A stretch of 64,000 bases of DNA from Scandinavium ludwigii_A (GCA_050516505.1 CP191518.1:2728001-2792000); one strand, 5' to 3'. Shown: positions 41,212 through 50,876, counted from the stretch's first letter. The notes: generated by a model not told the origin, from the sequence alone. Made by a program: numbers and translations.

Positions 41212-42948
41212 TTACTTCTCCATTTCTTGAGTTGAAGCGTCGCCATCATCCGTTGAATCCGGTGACGCTTTTAATGAGTCCCGCACCTGACAGGCATCGG
41301 CCTGCGGTACAAGACTGATTTCGACCCGGCGGTTGAGTGCGCGTCCTTCCGGGGTGTCATTGGTTGCGACCGGTCGGCTTGCGCCGTAGCCCTGCACCGC
41401 AAAACAGCTTTCCGGCACATCACCGGTGTCACGCATCCAGTTGCGCACCGATTCGGCACGCCTCAGGGACAGCGGCTGGTTGATCTGCTGGCTTCCGGTG
41501 TTGTCAGTGTGACCCGCCACCACAATCAGCCAGCCCGGTCTGGCTTTAATCCCCACCAGGGAGGTCACCAGCACTTTGGTCGAACCTGCCTTCAAATCCG
41601 CTTTACCGGAATCGAACAGCGACATGCTGTCGAGGCGAACGGTTTTCGGCCCCTGAATAATCTTTTTGATAACCGGAGGTGGTGGCGGGGGCGGTGCCCA
41701 GTCATTTACGGCCGCTTCTACAGGCGGGATCAGACGCAGTCCCTGATACAACCCTAACCGGTAGCGCACAGGCTCCCCCCGTCGCTGCCAGTCATCCAGC
41801 AGCGCCCCGTCGGCGCGCAGACGCTGCTGTGCCCGCAGTTTGGGGGCAACAGGCTGACCGTCCAGGTGGTAATAGAGGGCCAGGTGATCCCCGACATTGC
41901 GGATCAGACGCTGGTTATTCACCCAGGACGCCAGCATCGCCAGGGCCAGGAAAATCCCTCCCATCAGGCCGGCATAGCGCCAGAACACCATCCGCCGACT
42001 GACACCCCGGCGTCGTGGCAAGGCGGACAGCAGCAGCTCCGGTAACGGTAACGGATCGCCGCTCGGCGCAATGTCCGGGGGCAGCGCTGTAAGGCCGGCG
42101 ATATGCTGTTGCCAGAGGCTGTCGGCGAACCCGCTGACGGGCGTCATACAGATCCCCTGCACACAGAGCTTCAGGGCAGGCAACTCGCCATGACGCACCT
42201 GCAACAGCGTATTGACGGTGCCTGCCTGCCAGCTCAGCAGACTGTCCAGCCACAATCCCTGACTCAGGCGTGACAGGCGCTCGCCAGCATCGTTGTCCCG
42301 GGTCCACTCCACCAGTGACAGATTGCCCTGGCCGGGCTGATACACCTGAAGGCCGGCGCGCTGGCTTACGGTAGTGAACCAGACGGGCTCTGCGTCATGA
42401 CAGGCGGCTGACGGTGACAGCCAGGTGACCGTCCAGACGGGTGGAATGCTGCCCGTTGCGGCACGACACTGCACCACACCCCGCTGCCAGGCCCTGAGAT
42501 GCTGGGCAAAATCATCCTCGGAAATGTGTTTTTCAGGCTGAATGGCCAGTAAGACGGAAATCTGCGATACCAGGGCTGGACGGACCTGATTCAGGTGCTG
42601 CGCAAGTTTTGGCAACTGTTCCGCATCCTTTACCCACAGATACCAGCCCTGCCGGGTTTCCCGGTGACAGGTGCCAGGTACAAACAGCGCCGTGTTATCT
42701 CCGCAGGCGAGAATGACGGCCCCCTGAAAATCTTCCGGCGGCAGACTCTTCTCCCCGAGACTCCTGACCGCGGCGGCGAGCGTCAGGGCCGCCCGGCGCT
42801 GGCGCCACAGCATCATGCCGGTGATCAGGATAACCAGCAGACTGAGTGCCACCCGGCTGGTGACAGACAGTGGCCAAAAGCCCAGGATGAGCCACAGCAC
42901 CAGCACCGCACTCAGCGCCGTTAACAGACTCCGGTAAGCATCACGCAT
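41212..42948 (-). CDS. T6SS-linked OmpA-family inner-membrane protein
   Basis: A 578-residue protein with two N-terminal helices (about 8-26, 29-48), a third near 325-345 and a C-terminal OmpA-like peptidoglycan-binding domain. The domain carries VVAGHTDNTGSQQINQPLSLRRAESVRNWM and GYGASRPVATNDTPEGRALNRRVEI, the standard pattern. A proline run (WAPPPPPPPVIKK) links membrane and periplasmic parts. It follows tssL by three bases. TssL here has no fused OmpA domain, so this protein probably supplies the cell-wall anchor of the TssJLM complex, as TagL does in other systems. Confidence 0.85.
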   Translation of the reverse strand: MRDAYRSLLTALSAVLVLWLILGFWPLSVTSRVALSLLVILITGMMLWRQRRAALTLAAAVRSLGEKSLPPEDFQGAVILACGDNTALFVPGTCHRETRQGWYLWVKDAEQLPKLAQHLNQVRPALVSQISVLLAIQPEKHISEDDFAQHLRAWQRGVVQCRAATGSIPPVWTVTWLSPSAACHDAEPVWFTTVSQRAGLQVYQPGQGNLSLVEWTRDNDAGERLSRLSQGLWLDSLLSWQAGTVNTLLQVRHGELPALKLCVQGICMTPVSGFADSLWQQHIAGLTALPPDIAPSGDPLPLPELLLSALPRRRGVSRRMVFWRYAGLMGGIFLALAMLASWVNNQRLIRNVGDHLALYYHLDGQPVAPKLRAQQRLRADGALLDDWQRRGEPVRYRLGLYQGLRLIPPVEAAVNDWAPPPPPPPVIKKIIQGPKTVRLDSMSLFDSGKADLKAGSTKVLVTSLVGIKARPGWLIVVAGHTDNTGSQQINQPLSLRRAESVRNWMRDTGDVPESCFAVQGYGASRPVATNDTPEGRALNRRVEISLVPQADACQVRDSLKASPDSTDDGDASTQEMEK

Positions 42949-42951
42949 CGC

Positions 42952-43605
42952 TTACCCCGGCCTGACAATCTGGCTCACCAGGTCGGTGAGCGACGACGAG
43001 AGGAAAAACCAGAGTGCAGCCAGCGCCACAGCGCCGATAACCCAGGACAACCCGTATCCACGACGACCGCCACGCAGGCGGGAGGCTCTGGCCACAATGG
43101 GGGCATCCTGCGCAAGCCGAAATGCCGGCACCCGCTCGCCGAGTTTACGGACCACATCTTCCCGGCGTTCGTCATCCCGCTCACGGTACTGCCCCACAAA
43201 CCCCAGCTGCAGGGTGCGGTACAGACAGGTCAGTACCGCGGTGTCCGGCGCGGGCTCTTTCAGCAGGTGACGGATACGCTCCCAGAGTTCTTCCCCGGCA
43301 TTAAGCCGGCCAAAGAAATGCGCCTGCAGCGGGTCACGATGCCAGACCCGATAGCCGTCATCGGTCGTCCCACGGTTAAGCACGCTCTCATCGAGCAGGG
43401 CACACAGGGCGTATACCATGTGGTCACGGCTGATATCACTGTATCCCGCGCCGGTCAACGCAGTACGCGCATCCTGGACCAGGCGACAGGCCCGGCGGTA
43501 CAGCTTTTCCCCTTCCCGCACTTCCTGGCCACCCCGCAGCTGGCTGGCCATCAGCCAGCCGGGATAGAAAATACGTTCGATTTCGCTGATATCGGATTGG
43601 GTCAT
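42952..43605 (-). CDS. tssL: T6SS inner-membrane protein TssL (DotU)
   Basis: A 217-residue short TssL. The cytoplasmic domain shows YALCALLDESVLNR and FFGRLNAGEELWERI, as in the DotU family, and LGFVGQYRERDDERRE. A single membrane helix lies at about 186-207, near the C-terminus. It overlaps tssK by four bases (ATGA). There is no OmpA fusion; the neighbour at 41212-42948 carries that domain. It works with TssM and TssJ. Confidence 0.94.
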   Translation of the reverse strand: MTQSDISEIERIFYPGWLMASQLRGGQEVREGEKLYRRACRLVQDARTALTGAGYSDISRDHMVYALCALLDESVLNRGTTDDGYRVWHRDPLQAHFFGRLNAGEELWERIRHLLKEPAPDTAVLTCLYRTLQLGFVGQYRERDDERREDVVRKLGERVPAFRLAQDAPIVARASRLRGGRRGYGLSWVIGAVALAALWFFLSSSLTDLVSQIVRPG

Positions 43606-44939
43606 GTACGCAGCACCGCAAAGAGTTCAAGTTTCACATCACCGAGTGAGCCCGGGGTGTAGAAGGTACAGCTCCCTGTCCCGAGCATCGCCCGGGCGGC
43701 ATCCGTTGACAGATCCAGCGAGAAATACTGGTTTTCCAGACGCAACGGGATAGCCGCCGGCACATGGGTGAGCGGTTTGATCACCATGCCACTCAGGGCC
43801 ACATTCACCACATCCGAGACATCGTCGAAGCTGCCGGCCTTGCACAGCAGCGGGAATTTCGTCTGGAGCTCGTGATTGGGCATGGAAGCGCGCACGGACA
43901 GGTAGAAATCAGCCCCTTCGCGCAGACGCGCATCGTGCAGGGAGCCTTTCCAGATCTGGTCGTGATGCTCAAGCTGGATGCTCACCACCCGTGACGGCAG
44001 GCTCGCTTCAAGGAGTTTGTCCAGCAGCGTCAGTAACGGCGGGAACACCTGCTCAGGGGTATCATGCTGATACGCCGGAATATCACCGGCATCGTGCTCC
44101 AGCGAGAACGTCAGTAGGCTGCCGGCCAGGCGGGTCAGTTCCCGGTACAGCAGTTCCGGATGGCGCGATGGCGTCTGCAACAACTCCACCAGGACCGGTT
44201 CGGCACTGTTCAGGGCATTGAGCAGCCAGAACAGCGACACGTCAGCCACCGCGAAATCGGCCATCCGCTCATTGCTCTCACGGCGCATGGCCATCAGGCG
44301 TCGACGACGGGCCTGCAGACGCACCAGCAGGTCACCCAGTTCGGTGACCAGTAACGGACTGGCAGAAAGCGACAGCATGGGCGGGACAAACGCCGGATCA
44401 CGGCTCCACTGCCCCTGGGCATTACGCACCAGACGGGCCACCGGACAGGTCAGGTATGCCGTGTTTTCCTGGCTGGATAAGCGCAGCGTGATGGCATGAC
44501 GCAGAATGGCCAGCTCCCCGCTTTCGTGCCCGGCGAGCTCCTGCACCACCACCCGCTCGGCTTTCCAGCGGCGCGGGCGTTCGCTGTCCTGCCCGTTATC
44601 CAGATTGCCGCCGTTCGCACTCAACAGCGGCAGCGCGGCGACCACCTCGGTGGCCTCCATGCCAGCGGCAGAGGACAGATCACAGACCGGCGGCAGCGTG
44701 TCCGCCAGATTCGTATCCACTATCGTGCCATCCTGAAACCGCAGCACCAGTCGGGTCGCATTCAGTCGGGACAGCGCGAGCGCCGCGTCATCAAACTCCG
44801 CGGCCACCACGCCCCAGGGATGCGCAATGCCCATCCGGGTCACCGTGTCGGCAACGTGTTCACTCCACCGGCCCTGCTGCTGAAACTGTTGCGGGGCCAG
44901 TGCGGCCCCGTCCTCCCAAAGTGGGCGATAAATTTTCAT
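43602..44939 (-). CDS. tssK: T6SS baseplate-membrane linker TssK
   Basis: A 445-residue TssK that connects the baseplate to the membrane complex. Signature blocks are the N-terminal RPLWEDGAALAPQQFQQQGRWSE, GIAHPWGVV, and the C-terminal NQYFSLD and FYTPGSLGDVKLELFAV. Length is normal. It lies 18 bases after tssC and overlaps tssL by four bases. Cytoplasmic. Confidence 0.95.
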   Translation of the reverse strand: MKIYRPLWEDGAALAPQQFQQQGRWSEHVADTVTRMGIAHPWGVVAAEFDDAALALSRLNATRLVLRFQDGTIVDTNLADTLPPVCDLSSAAGMEATEVVAALPLLSANGGNLDNGQDSERPRRWKAERVVVQELAGHESGELAILRHAITLRLSSQENTAYLTCPVARLVRNAQGQWSRDPAFVPPMLSLSASPLLVTELGDLLVRLQARRRRLMAMRRESNERMADFAVADVSLFWLLNALNSAEPVLVELLQTPSRHPELLYRELTRLAGSLLTFSLEHDAGDIPAYQHDTPEQVFPPLLTLLDKLLEASLPSRVVSIQLEHHDQIWKGSLHDARLREGADFYLSVRASMPNHELQTKFPLLCKAGSFDDVSDVVNVALSGMVIKPLTHVPAAIPLRLENQYFSLDLSTDAARAMLGTGSCTFYTPGSLGDVKLELFAVLRT

Positions 44940-44957
44940 CCCTGATTATCCCTCGCC

Positions 44958-46502
44958 TTACGCTTTCGCTTTCGGCATCTGGGATACCAGTGACAGATTC
45001 ACGTCCATGCCTTCGACCTGGAAGTGCGGCACGGCGAACAGTTTCACGCGGAAGAAGCCCGGGTTGTCTTCGATGTCTTCGACCAGCACTTTCGCATCGC
45101 GCAGCGGGTGGGAGGCCTGCAGTTCATCGCCCGGATCGGTCATTTCGGTCACCAGACCACGGACCCAGGTGTTGAGCTCCAGCTCCAGCAGACGGCGGTC
45201 CTTGGTGGTGCCGATGTTTTCACGCTGAATGAGTTTCAGGTAGTGCGCGATACGCGACAGCAGGAAGATGTACGGCAGACGGGCGTTGATACGGCTGTTA
45301 GCGGTCGCATCAGCGGTGTCGTACAGCGCCGGCTTCTGGGTCGAGTTCGCCGAGAAGAAGCAGGAATAGTCGCGGTTCTTGTAGTACGACAGCGGGATGA
45401 AGCCGAGGTTGGCGAATTCAAATTCGCGGGTTTCCGGGATCATGACTTCTGACGGGATCTTCACCTGATTACCGGTGCCGAGGTCATACAGATGAATAGG
45501 CAGGTCTTTCACCGCGCCACCGGCCTGTGGGCCTCGAATTTGTACGCACCAGCCGTTGCTGATGAAGCTTTTCACCATGTTGGCGGCAAAGGCGAACGAC
45601 GCGTTGGTCCACAGGTATTTGTCGTGATCCGGCCCTTTCACTTGTTCAACATAGTTGAAGCTGCGCACCGGCACGGTGTCCGGGCCATACGGCAGACGGC
45701 CCAGTACACGCGGCATCACCAGGCCGATATAGCGGGAATCATCCGTTTCACGGAACGATTTCCATTTGATGTATTCGGCACGGTCGAAGTAGTTGCCGAT
45801 ATCTTTAATGGCCGCCACTTCTTCCATTTTCTCTTTGAGGAAGAATTTAGGGCCAGCTGAACCGATAAACGGCATATGGGCCGCGGCAGACACTTTGGAG
45901 ATGTTACGCATCAGCGCCACGTCCTGGGCTGACGCATCAAATTCGTACGCTGAAATGACGGCAGCGACAGGCTCGCCACCCGGTGTGTCGTATTCCGCGA
46001 TGTACGTTTGTTTGTATAACCCGCTCTGGATAATTTCAGGACAATCCTCGAAGTCCTGACGCAGCTCCTCTTTCGACAGATCGAGTAATTCCAGTTTCAC
46101 GTTCTGTCGAAAATCGGTTTTATCCACCAGGGATTTCAGGCCCCGCCAGACGGATTCCACCTTCTGGAATTCATCATTGTGCATGATTTCATCCAGCTGG
46201 CGGCTGATCTGGAAATCCAGTTCGGCGATATGCTGGTCGAGTAAATTTTTATCCAGCTTTTCCACTTTCTGGCCGGATTTCTGCAGGCACTGCATAAAGA
46301 CCTGAACTGCCGCGGTCACACGTGCATTGGTCGACGTTTCTGCCATCACGGTATTATCTTCAAAACCATTAACATCACCGAGTCGGGCGACCGGAGTTAA
46401 ATTAATCTTGTCAAAAAGTGAGGCATATACGCCCCCCTGCGAAAGTGTTTTTTCGACAGTGGCGCCGCCCGCCAGATTCTGGGATTCATTATTAACTGAC
46501 AT
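44958..46502 (-). CDS. tssC: T6SS sheath large subunit TssC
   Basis: A 514-residue TssC (VipB), the larger contractile sheath subunit. Recognised blocks are NDEFQKVESVWRGLKSLVDKTDF, LSKEELRQDFED, GGEPVAAVISAYEF, and the C-terminal VEDIEDNPGFFRVKLFAVPHFQVEGMDV. The ATG at 46500-46502 is preferred because family members begin MSVNN; a second ATG two codons earlier exists. It lies 43 bases after tssB. It pairs with TssB to form the cytoplasmic sheath, recycled by ClpV. Confidence 0.96.
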   Translation of the reverse strand: MSVNNESQNLAGGATVEKTLSQGGVYASLFDKINLTPVARLGDVNGFEDNTVMAETSTNARVTAAVQVFMQCLQKSGQKVEKLDKNLLDQHIAELDFQISRQLDEIMHNDEFQKVESVWRGLKSLVDKTDFRQNVKLELLDLSKEELRQDFEDCPEIIQSGLYKQTYIAEYDTPGGEPVAAVISAYEFDASAQDVALMRNISKVSAAAHMPFIGSAGPKFFLKEKMEEVAAIKDIGNYFDRAEYIKWKSFRETDDSRYIGLVMPRVLGRLPYGPDTVPVRSFNYVEQVKGPDHDKYLWTNASFAFAANMVKSFISNGWCVQIRGPQAGGAVKDLPIHLYDLGTGNQVKIPSEVMIPETREFEFANLGFIPLSYYKNRDYSCFFSANSTQKPALYDTADATANSRINARLPYIFLLSRIAHYLKLIQRENIGTTKDRRLLELELNTWVRGLVTEMTDPGDELQASHPLRDAKVLVEDIEDNPGFFRVKLFAVPHFQVEGMDVNLSLVSQMPKAKA

Positions 46503-46545
46503 TAGCATTTACTCGTCTTTATTCCGTTAAAAGAAGTTCCAGCCA

Positions 46546-47043
46546 TTAAGCCTGGGTCGGGGCAAGCGCATTCAGCTCACTGCGCAGTTCATCGGACAGC
46601 GCGGGGTCTTTTAATATCGTTTCCAGTTCTTTCCTGAAAGTCACATTATCAAGAAGATTGGATTTCAAATCGCGCAACAGATTACGCATTGACAGCATGG
46701 CCCGGAGCTGGGGAATTTGACGCGCCACTGCCTCAGGTTCAAAATCTTTCATATTCTGAAAGGACAGCGACACATTTTCTTCTGAGCCGTCGTTGGCGAG
46801 GGTGTTCTTTACAGTGAGGTTAACCTCGGGATTAAGTTCAGTCAGGACGCTGTTGAAATTGTTTTTTGTGACGTTGATTTTTTCGCGCTCGGACAATGGG
46901 CCCTGCGCTTTGCCATTGCTGAAGTCGCCGACGCTCAGGAGTTTCAATGGGAGCTCAACTTTCTTCTGAGCACCGTTCGTAAACAGGTCTAATTTTATAT
47001 TTACGCGCGCACGCGGTATCTCATTCTGAAATGATTCAGACAT
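46546..47043 (-). CDS. tssB: T6SS sheath small subunit TssB
   Basis: A 165-residue TssB (VipA), the smaller sheath subunit and first gene of the operon. It has RARVNIKLDLFTNGAQKKVELPLKLLSVGDFSNG near the start and MKDFEPEAVARQIPQLRAMLSMRNLLRDLKSNLLDN, both typical. AGGAGATAAATATAT stands before the ATG at 47043. It pairs with TssC. The promoter candidate for the whole operon is about 70-100 bases upstream. Confidence 0.96.
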   Translation of the reverse strand: MSESFQNEIPRARVNIKLDLFTNGAQKKVELPLKLLSVGDFSNGKAQGPLSEREKINVTKNNFNSVLTELNPEVNLTVKNTLANDGSEENVSLSFQNMKDFEPEAVARQIPQLRAMLSMRNLLRDLKSNLLDNVTFRKELETILKDPALSDELRSELNALAPTQA

Positions 47044-47114
47044 ATATATTTATCTCCTGAATGAATTAATCCCTTAGCCGGGCTAGGGTGTCACCATAGA
47101 AAATGGGGTTTTTT

Positions 47115-47144
47115 ATTTTAACGCCTATTTCACAACAGGGTAAA
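47115..47144 (-). promoter_or_regulatory. Candidate T6SS operon promoter
   Basis: On the minus strand TTTACC (47139-47144) and TAAAAT (47115-47120) are 18 bases apart, a fair sigma-70 match about 72 bases upstream of the tssB start. No sigma-54 GG-N10-GC signature was seen. Confidence 0.4.
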
Positions 47145-47424
47145 GTGGATAAAACGGAATTCGTAATGTTAGCCAGCACCAATGAAAGTTAAGTGTGAGT
47201 ACACTTCCCCGGTATAGCTGGGCTGAGCAGGGATAGTAAACCCTGAATTCAAATTGATAAAAAATGCTCTCACATAAAATTAAGAACCTTCATACATCCA
47301 GTATGGTCGTTGTATTAATAACGAAAAATACCAAAGCACAGTTTTGAGGTCCTATATTGGACCTTAATACATATTTAAATATTATAAAATGCCATTTGCG
47401 ATTCTTAAATAAGACAATAATTAG

Positions 47425-47631
47425 CTGGATATCCTGAAGCGCAAAGTACGGGAACATTCACCCGTAATCAAAACGGCATCTGCTGAGCTGAAAGCACGGA
47501 CCATTCACCGTATTCATGATCGCCCGCATTCTGGCGAACGAGTCAAAGATAAAGATATTGCCGCCGGGCTGCAGGCCTCCATCAGCAGACTCTACAGCCG
47601 GGTGAAGAAGGAAGCAGAATCACACGAGTAA
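47425..47631 (+). pseudogene. Decayed open frame without start codon
   Basis: A frame of 68 sense codons between TAG (47422-47424) and TAA (47629-47631). It reads as a basic, soluble protein end (KAR.IHRIHDRPHSGERVKDKDIAAG) with good codon use, but has no ATG or GTG start. This looks like the 3' end of a lost gene. No family recognised. Confidence 0.3.
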
Positions 47632-48023
47632 TGGAAGCGCGGGACTCAAAGCTCCCCATCAGGACAGACATACTCTCCTTCTCAGGAGTCACAACCGGAC
47701 AGACAATGTAGTGGATCACAAAATCAGGACACCGATGCACTACATACGTAAATAACATCGCACTGTCTGTGATGGCAGGAGGTTTCGCCTGGAATGTTTG
47801 CGGGCTTTTGGACTCTGGGTTGTGGAAGATTACTCGTGATGAGTGGAATGCCCACAACTCAATCTAGCAGCGTATAACGTCCGCATCACAGTTCAAACCG
47901 GCCTCTCCGATCTGCACAATTTTGTTTGAAATGCGTGAGTAATTTGCGAACTGGAGGCTGGAGAATGTAGATGCAGAAGGAAGGGGTTTTGATAAATTAT
48001 TTTGATAACCGTTAGCACGCTAA

Positions 48024-48055
48024 CAAAAAAACAACGGGAGCGTTAAGCTCCCGTT
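48024..48055 (-). terminator. Rho-independent terminator of icd
   Basis: Nine-base arms AACGGGAGC/GCTCCCGTT with a five-base loop. On the minus strand it runs into a T-rich tail (the plus-strand A-run at 48024-48031). It lies 23 bases after the icd stop. Confidence 0.9.
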
Positions 48056-48078
48056 AATCGATTTAACAAATATCGAAA

Positions 48079-49329
48079 TTACATGTTCGCGATGATCGCG
48101 TCACCAAACTCTGAACATTTCAGCAGCTTAGCGCCTTCCATCAGACGTTCGAAGTCATAGGTCACGGTCTTGGCAGCGATTGCGCCTTCCATGCCTTTAA
48201 CAATCAGGTCTGCGGCTTCGAACCATTCCATGTGACGGAGCATCATTTCTGCGGACAGGATGACAGAACCTGGGTTCACTTTATCCTGGCCTGCGTACTT
48301 CGGTGCCGTCCCGTGGGTGGCTTCAAACAGCGCGCACTCGTCACCGATGTTTGCGCCCGGTGCGATACCGATGCCGCCAACCTGTGCCGCCAGGGCATCA
48401 GAGATGTAGTCGCCGTTGAGGTTCATACAGGCGATAACGTCGTATTCAGCGGGACGCAGCAGGATCTGCTGCAGGAACGCATCGGCGATCACATCTTTAA
48501 CGATGATCTCTTTGCCGGTATTCGGGTTCTTGATTTTCTGCCACGGGCCGCCGTCGATCAGCTCACCACCGAACTCTTCTTTCGCCAGCTGGTAACCCCA
48601 GTCTTTGAAAGCGCCTTCGGTGAACTTCATGATGTTGCCTTTGTGAACGATGGTCACAGAGTCACGGTCGTTGGTGATAGCGTACTCAATTGCCGCGCGA
48701 ACCAGGCGTTTGGTGCCTTCTTCTGAACATGGCTTGATGCCGATACCGCAGTGTTCAGGGAAGCGAATTTTCTTCACGCCCATCTCTTCACGCAAGAACT
48801 TGATCACTTTTTCCGCGTCGGCAGAGTCGGCTTTCCACTCGATGCCAGCGTAGATGTCTTCTGAGTTTTCACGGAAGATGACCATGTCGGTCAGTTCTGG
48901 GTGTTTAACCGGGCTTGGGGTGCCCTGGTAGTAACGTACCGGGCGCAGGCAGACGTAAAGGTCCAGCTCCTGGCGCAGGGCTACGTTCAGAGAACGAATA
49001 CCGCCACCGACCGGCGTGGTCAGCGGGCCTTTGATGGCTACGCGATAATCGCGAATCAGGTCCAGCGTTTCAGCTGGCAGCCAGACGTCCTGTCCGTAAA
49101 GTTTGGTGGATTTTTCCCCGGTGTAAATTTCCATCCAGGAAATTTTACGCTCGCCTTTATAGGCTTTCTCTACGGCGGCATTCACCACTTTGATCATTGG
49201 CGGAGTCACGTCCACACCGATACCATCACCTTCGATGAAAGGGATAATCGGATTGTGGGGGACGTTCAGTTTGCCGTTTTGCAGGGTGATCTTTTGGCCT
49301 TCCGCCGGAACAACTACTTTGCTTTCCAT
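48079..49329 (-). CDS. icd: NADP-dependent isocitrate dehydrogenase
   Basis: A 416-residue TCA-cycle enzyme converting isocitrate to 2-oxoglutarate with NADP, same length as E. coli Icd. The substrate-site motif GGGIRSLNVALRQ carries the serine (113 in E. coli) that AceK phosphorylates. NLNGDYISDALAAQVGGIGIAPGANIG and ATHGTAPKYAGQDKVNPGS are also intact. The ATG at 49327-49329 has GGAGAGG upstream. The C-terminus is complete, so no prophage interrupts it, although E. coli e14 integrates here. It is divergent from rluE. Confidence 0.98.
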   Translation of the reverse strand: MESKVVVPAEGQKITLQNGKLNVPHNPIIPFIEGDGIGVDVTPPMIKVVNAAVEKAYKGERKISWMEIYTGEKSTKLYGQDVWLPAETLDLIRDYRVAIKGPLTTPVGGGIRSLNVALRQELDLYVCLRPVRYYQGTPSPVKHPELTDMVIFRENSEDIYAGIEWKADSADAEKVIKFLREEMGVKKIRFPEHCGIGIKPCSEEGTKRLVRAAIEYAITNDRDSVTIVHKGNIMKFTEGAFKDWGYQLAKEEFGGELIDGGPWQKIKNPNTGKEIIVKDVIADAFLQQILLRPAEYDVIACMNLNGDYISDALAAQVGGIGIAPGANIGDECALFEATHGTAPKYAGQDKVNPGSVILSAEMMLRHMEWFEAADLIVKGMEGAIAAKTVTYDFERLMEGAKLLKCSEFGDAIIANM

Positions 49330-49503
49330 TAACCTCTCCTTCGAGCGCTTCTGGTGACTGCTCGTGACTTTCGTGTCCTGGGTAGCGTTGCTGCCCCGCA
49401 ACGCGAATAGTGTGAGCAATATTTTTTGTTAATGATTTGTAATGAGCTAGTTGATACTACCTGAATGTTGGGTTCCATGAAAGGTCTTCGTAATTAGGCT
49501 ATA

Positions 49504-50160
49504 ATGCGGCAATTGACCCAGCCTGAAAATACCATGAATAAAACTTCTTTTAGAAATCACCGCCTTAAGCGATTCAGCTCACAACAAGCTTCCAGACAAC
49601 GTAAAGAAAGCCAGCCAAAACGCGTCATTTTGTTCAATAAACCCTACGATGTTTTGCCGCAGTTTACTGACGAAGCCGGACGCAGCACGCTGAAAGATTT
49701 TATCGACGTCCAGGGCGTGTATGCCGCCGGACGACTCGATCGCGATAGCGAGGGCTTGCTGGTCCTAACCAATGACGGCGCGTTGCAGGCGCAGCTCACC
49801 CAACCAGGAAAACGCACCGGGAAAATCTACTTTGTGCAGGTGGAGGGTGAGCCGGATGAATCCGCGCTGAATGCGCTTCGCACCGGCGTGACGCTGAATG
49901 ATGGGCCGACGCTGGCCGCAGGAATTGAGCTTGTGGATGAACCTGAATGGCTGTGGCCGCGCAATCCGCCTATCCGCGAGCGAAAAGCCATTCCAACGCG
50001 CTGGCTGAAAGTCACGCTGTATGAAGGACGAAACCGGCAGGTTCGCCGCATGACGGCGCATGTCGGCTACCCTACCCTGCGTTTGATTCGTTACGCGATG
50101 GGCAATTACACCCTGGACAATCTCGCCAATGGCGAATGGCGGGATGTGACCTCAGAGTAA
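49504..50160 (+). CDS. rluE: 23S rRNA pseudouridine(2457) synthase RluE
   Basis: A 218-residue RsuA-family pseudouridine synthase, specific for U2457 of 23S rRNA in E. coli. The catalytic aspartate lies in GRLDRDSEGLLVLTNDG, and LYEGRNRQVRRMTAHVGYPTLRLIR is the conserved end motif. There is no S4 domain, as for RluE. The start at 49504 gives the E. coli-like N-terminus MRQ...ENTM; an internal ATG at residue 11 is an alternative. It is divergent from icd as in E. coli. Confidence 0.95.
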   Translation: MRQLTQPENTMNKTSFRNHRLKRFSSQQASRQRKESQPKRVILFNKPYDVLPQFTDEAGRSTLKDFIDVQGVYAAGRLDRDSEGLLVLTNDGALQAQLTQPGKRTGKIYFVQVEGEPDESALNALRTGVTLNDGPTLAAGIELVDEPEWLWPRNPPIRERKAIPTRWLKVTLYEGRNRQVRRMTAHVGYPTLRLIRYAMGNYTLDNLANGEWRDVTSE

Positions 50161-50361
50161 CGCCGTCAGGTCTGCCCCGTCCTGGGTGACGTGCGACACC
50201 AGCGCAACGCGTTTACGAACGGGCATGGTGCGAGTTGTCAGTTGCATGATACATACCGCGGATCGCGTGTTCGGTCGAACACCCGAATGAAGTATAGTGG
50301 TGGAAGAAAAATGTGATCCATATCAAATAAATATAATCACGCGCCGAAATCAGGAGTCTCC

Positions 50362-50835
50362 ATGTTTAAACCGCACGTCACCGTCGCCTGTCTGGTTCAC
50401 GCCAAAGGTAAGTTTTTGATTGTGGAAGAAACAGTCAATGGAAAAGCCACCTGGAATCAACCTGCCGGGCATCTGGAAGCCGACGAAACGTTGGTTCAGG
50501 CCGCTGAACGCGAGCTGTGGGAAGAGACCGGTATTCGCGCCACACCGCAGCATCTGGTGCGCATGCATCAGTGGATTGCCCCGGACAACACCCCGTTCCT
50601 GCGCTTTCTATTTGCCATCGAGCTGGATGATGTTTGTGAGACGCAACCCCATGATGATGATATTGATCGTTGCCTGTGGCTGAGCGCCGAAGAGATCCTC
50701 ACCGCCTGTCATTTACGCTCTCCGTTAGTCTCAGAGAGCATTCGCTGCTGGCAGAGCGGCCAACGTCTGCCGTTGGAAATTATCGGCGAATTTAACTGGC
50801 CCTTCACAAAGGGTGTCAACCCTGGGGCTGCGTGA
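50362..50835 (+). CDS. nudJ: Nudix phosphatase NudJ
   Basis: A 157-residue Nudix hydrolase; E. coli NudJ acts on thiamine pyrophosphate precursors and nucleoside triphosphates. The Nudix box GHLEADETLVQAAERELWEETGI is complete with its REx2EE glutamates. The ATG at 50362 is preceded by CAGGAG. A 200-base gap after rluE contains no gene. It ends 41 bases before mnmA, probably in the same operon. Confidence 0.95.
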   Translation: MFKPHVTVACLVHAKGKFLIVEETVNGKATWNQPAGHLEADETLVQAAERELWEETGIRATPQHLVRMHQWIAPDNTPFLRFLFAIELDDVCETQPHDDDIDRCLWLSAEEILTACHLRSPLVSESIRCWQSGQRLPLEIIGEFNWPFTKGVNPGAA

Positions 50836-50876
50836 TAGAATATGCCGCCTTGAAGTTCAATGTCGTGAGTATTCCA

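Larger units (their letters stand above)
47044..48078. other. Gene-poor junction between T6SS operon and icd
   Basis: About 1 kb. The part next to tssB holds the operon promoter candidate. The middle (47150-47420) is A+T-rich with no gene. From 47425 to 47631 a decayed frame is seen. From 47640 to 47990 only fragments without start codons occur, including a short inverted repeat GTAGTG...CACTAC (47708-47743). The icd terminator lies at the right end. The mixture of composition suggests remnants of past insertion and deletion. Confidence 0.55.

Noticed and set aside
47700..47760. Possible insertion-sequence end near the inverted GTAGTG/CACTAC repeat
   Set aside because: The arms are only six bases, and there is no transposase gene or target duplication nearby.
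47582..47857. A 91-codon minus-strand frame in the icd-T6SS gap
   Set aside because: No ribosome binding site, odd composition and no resemblance to known proteins. It overlaps the decayed plus-strand frame.
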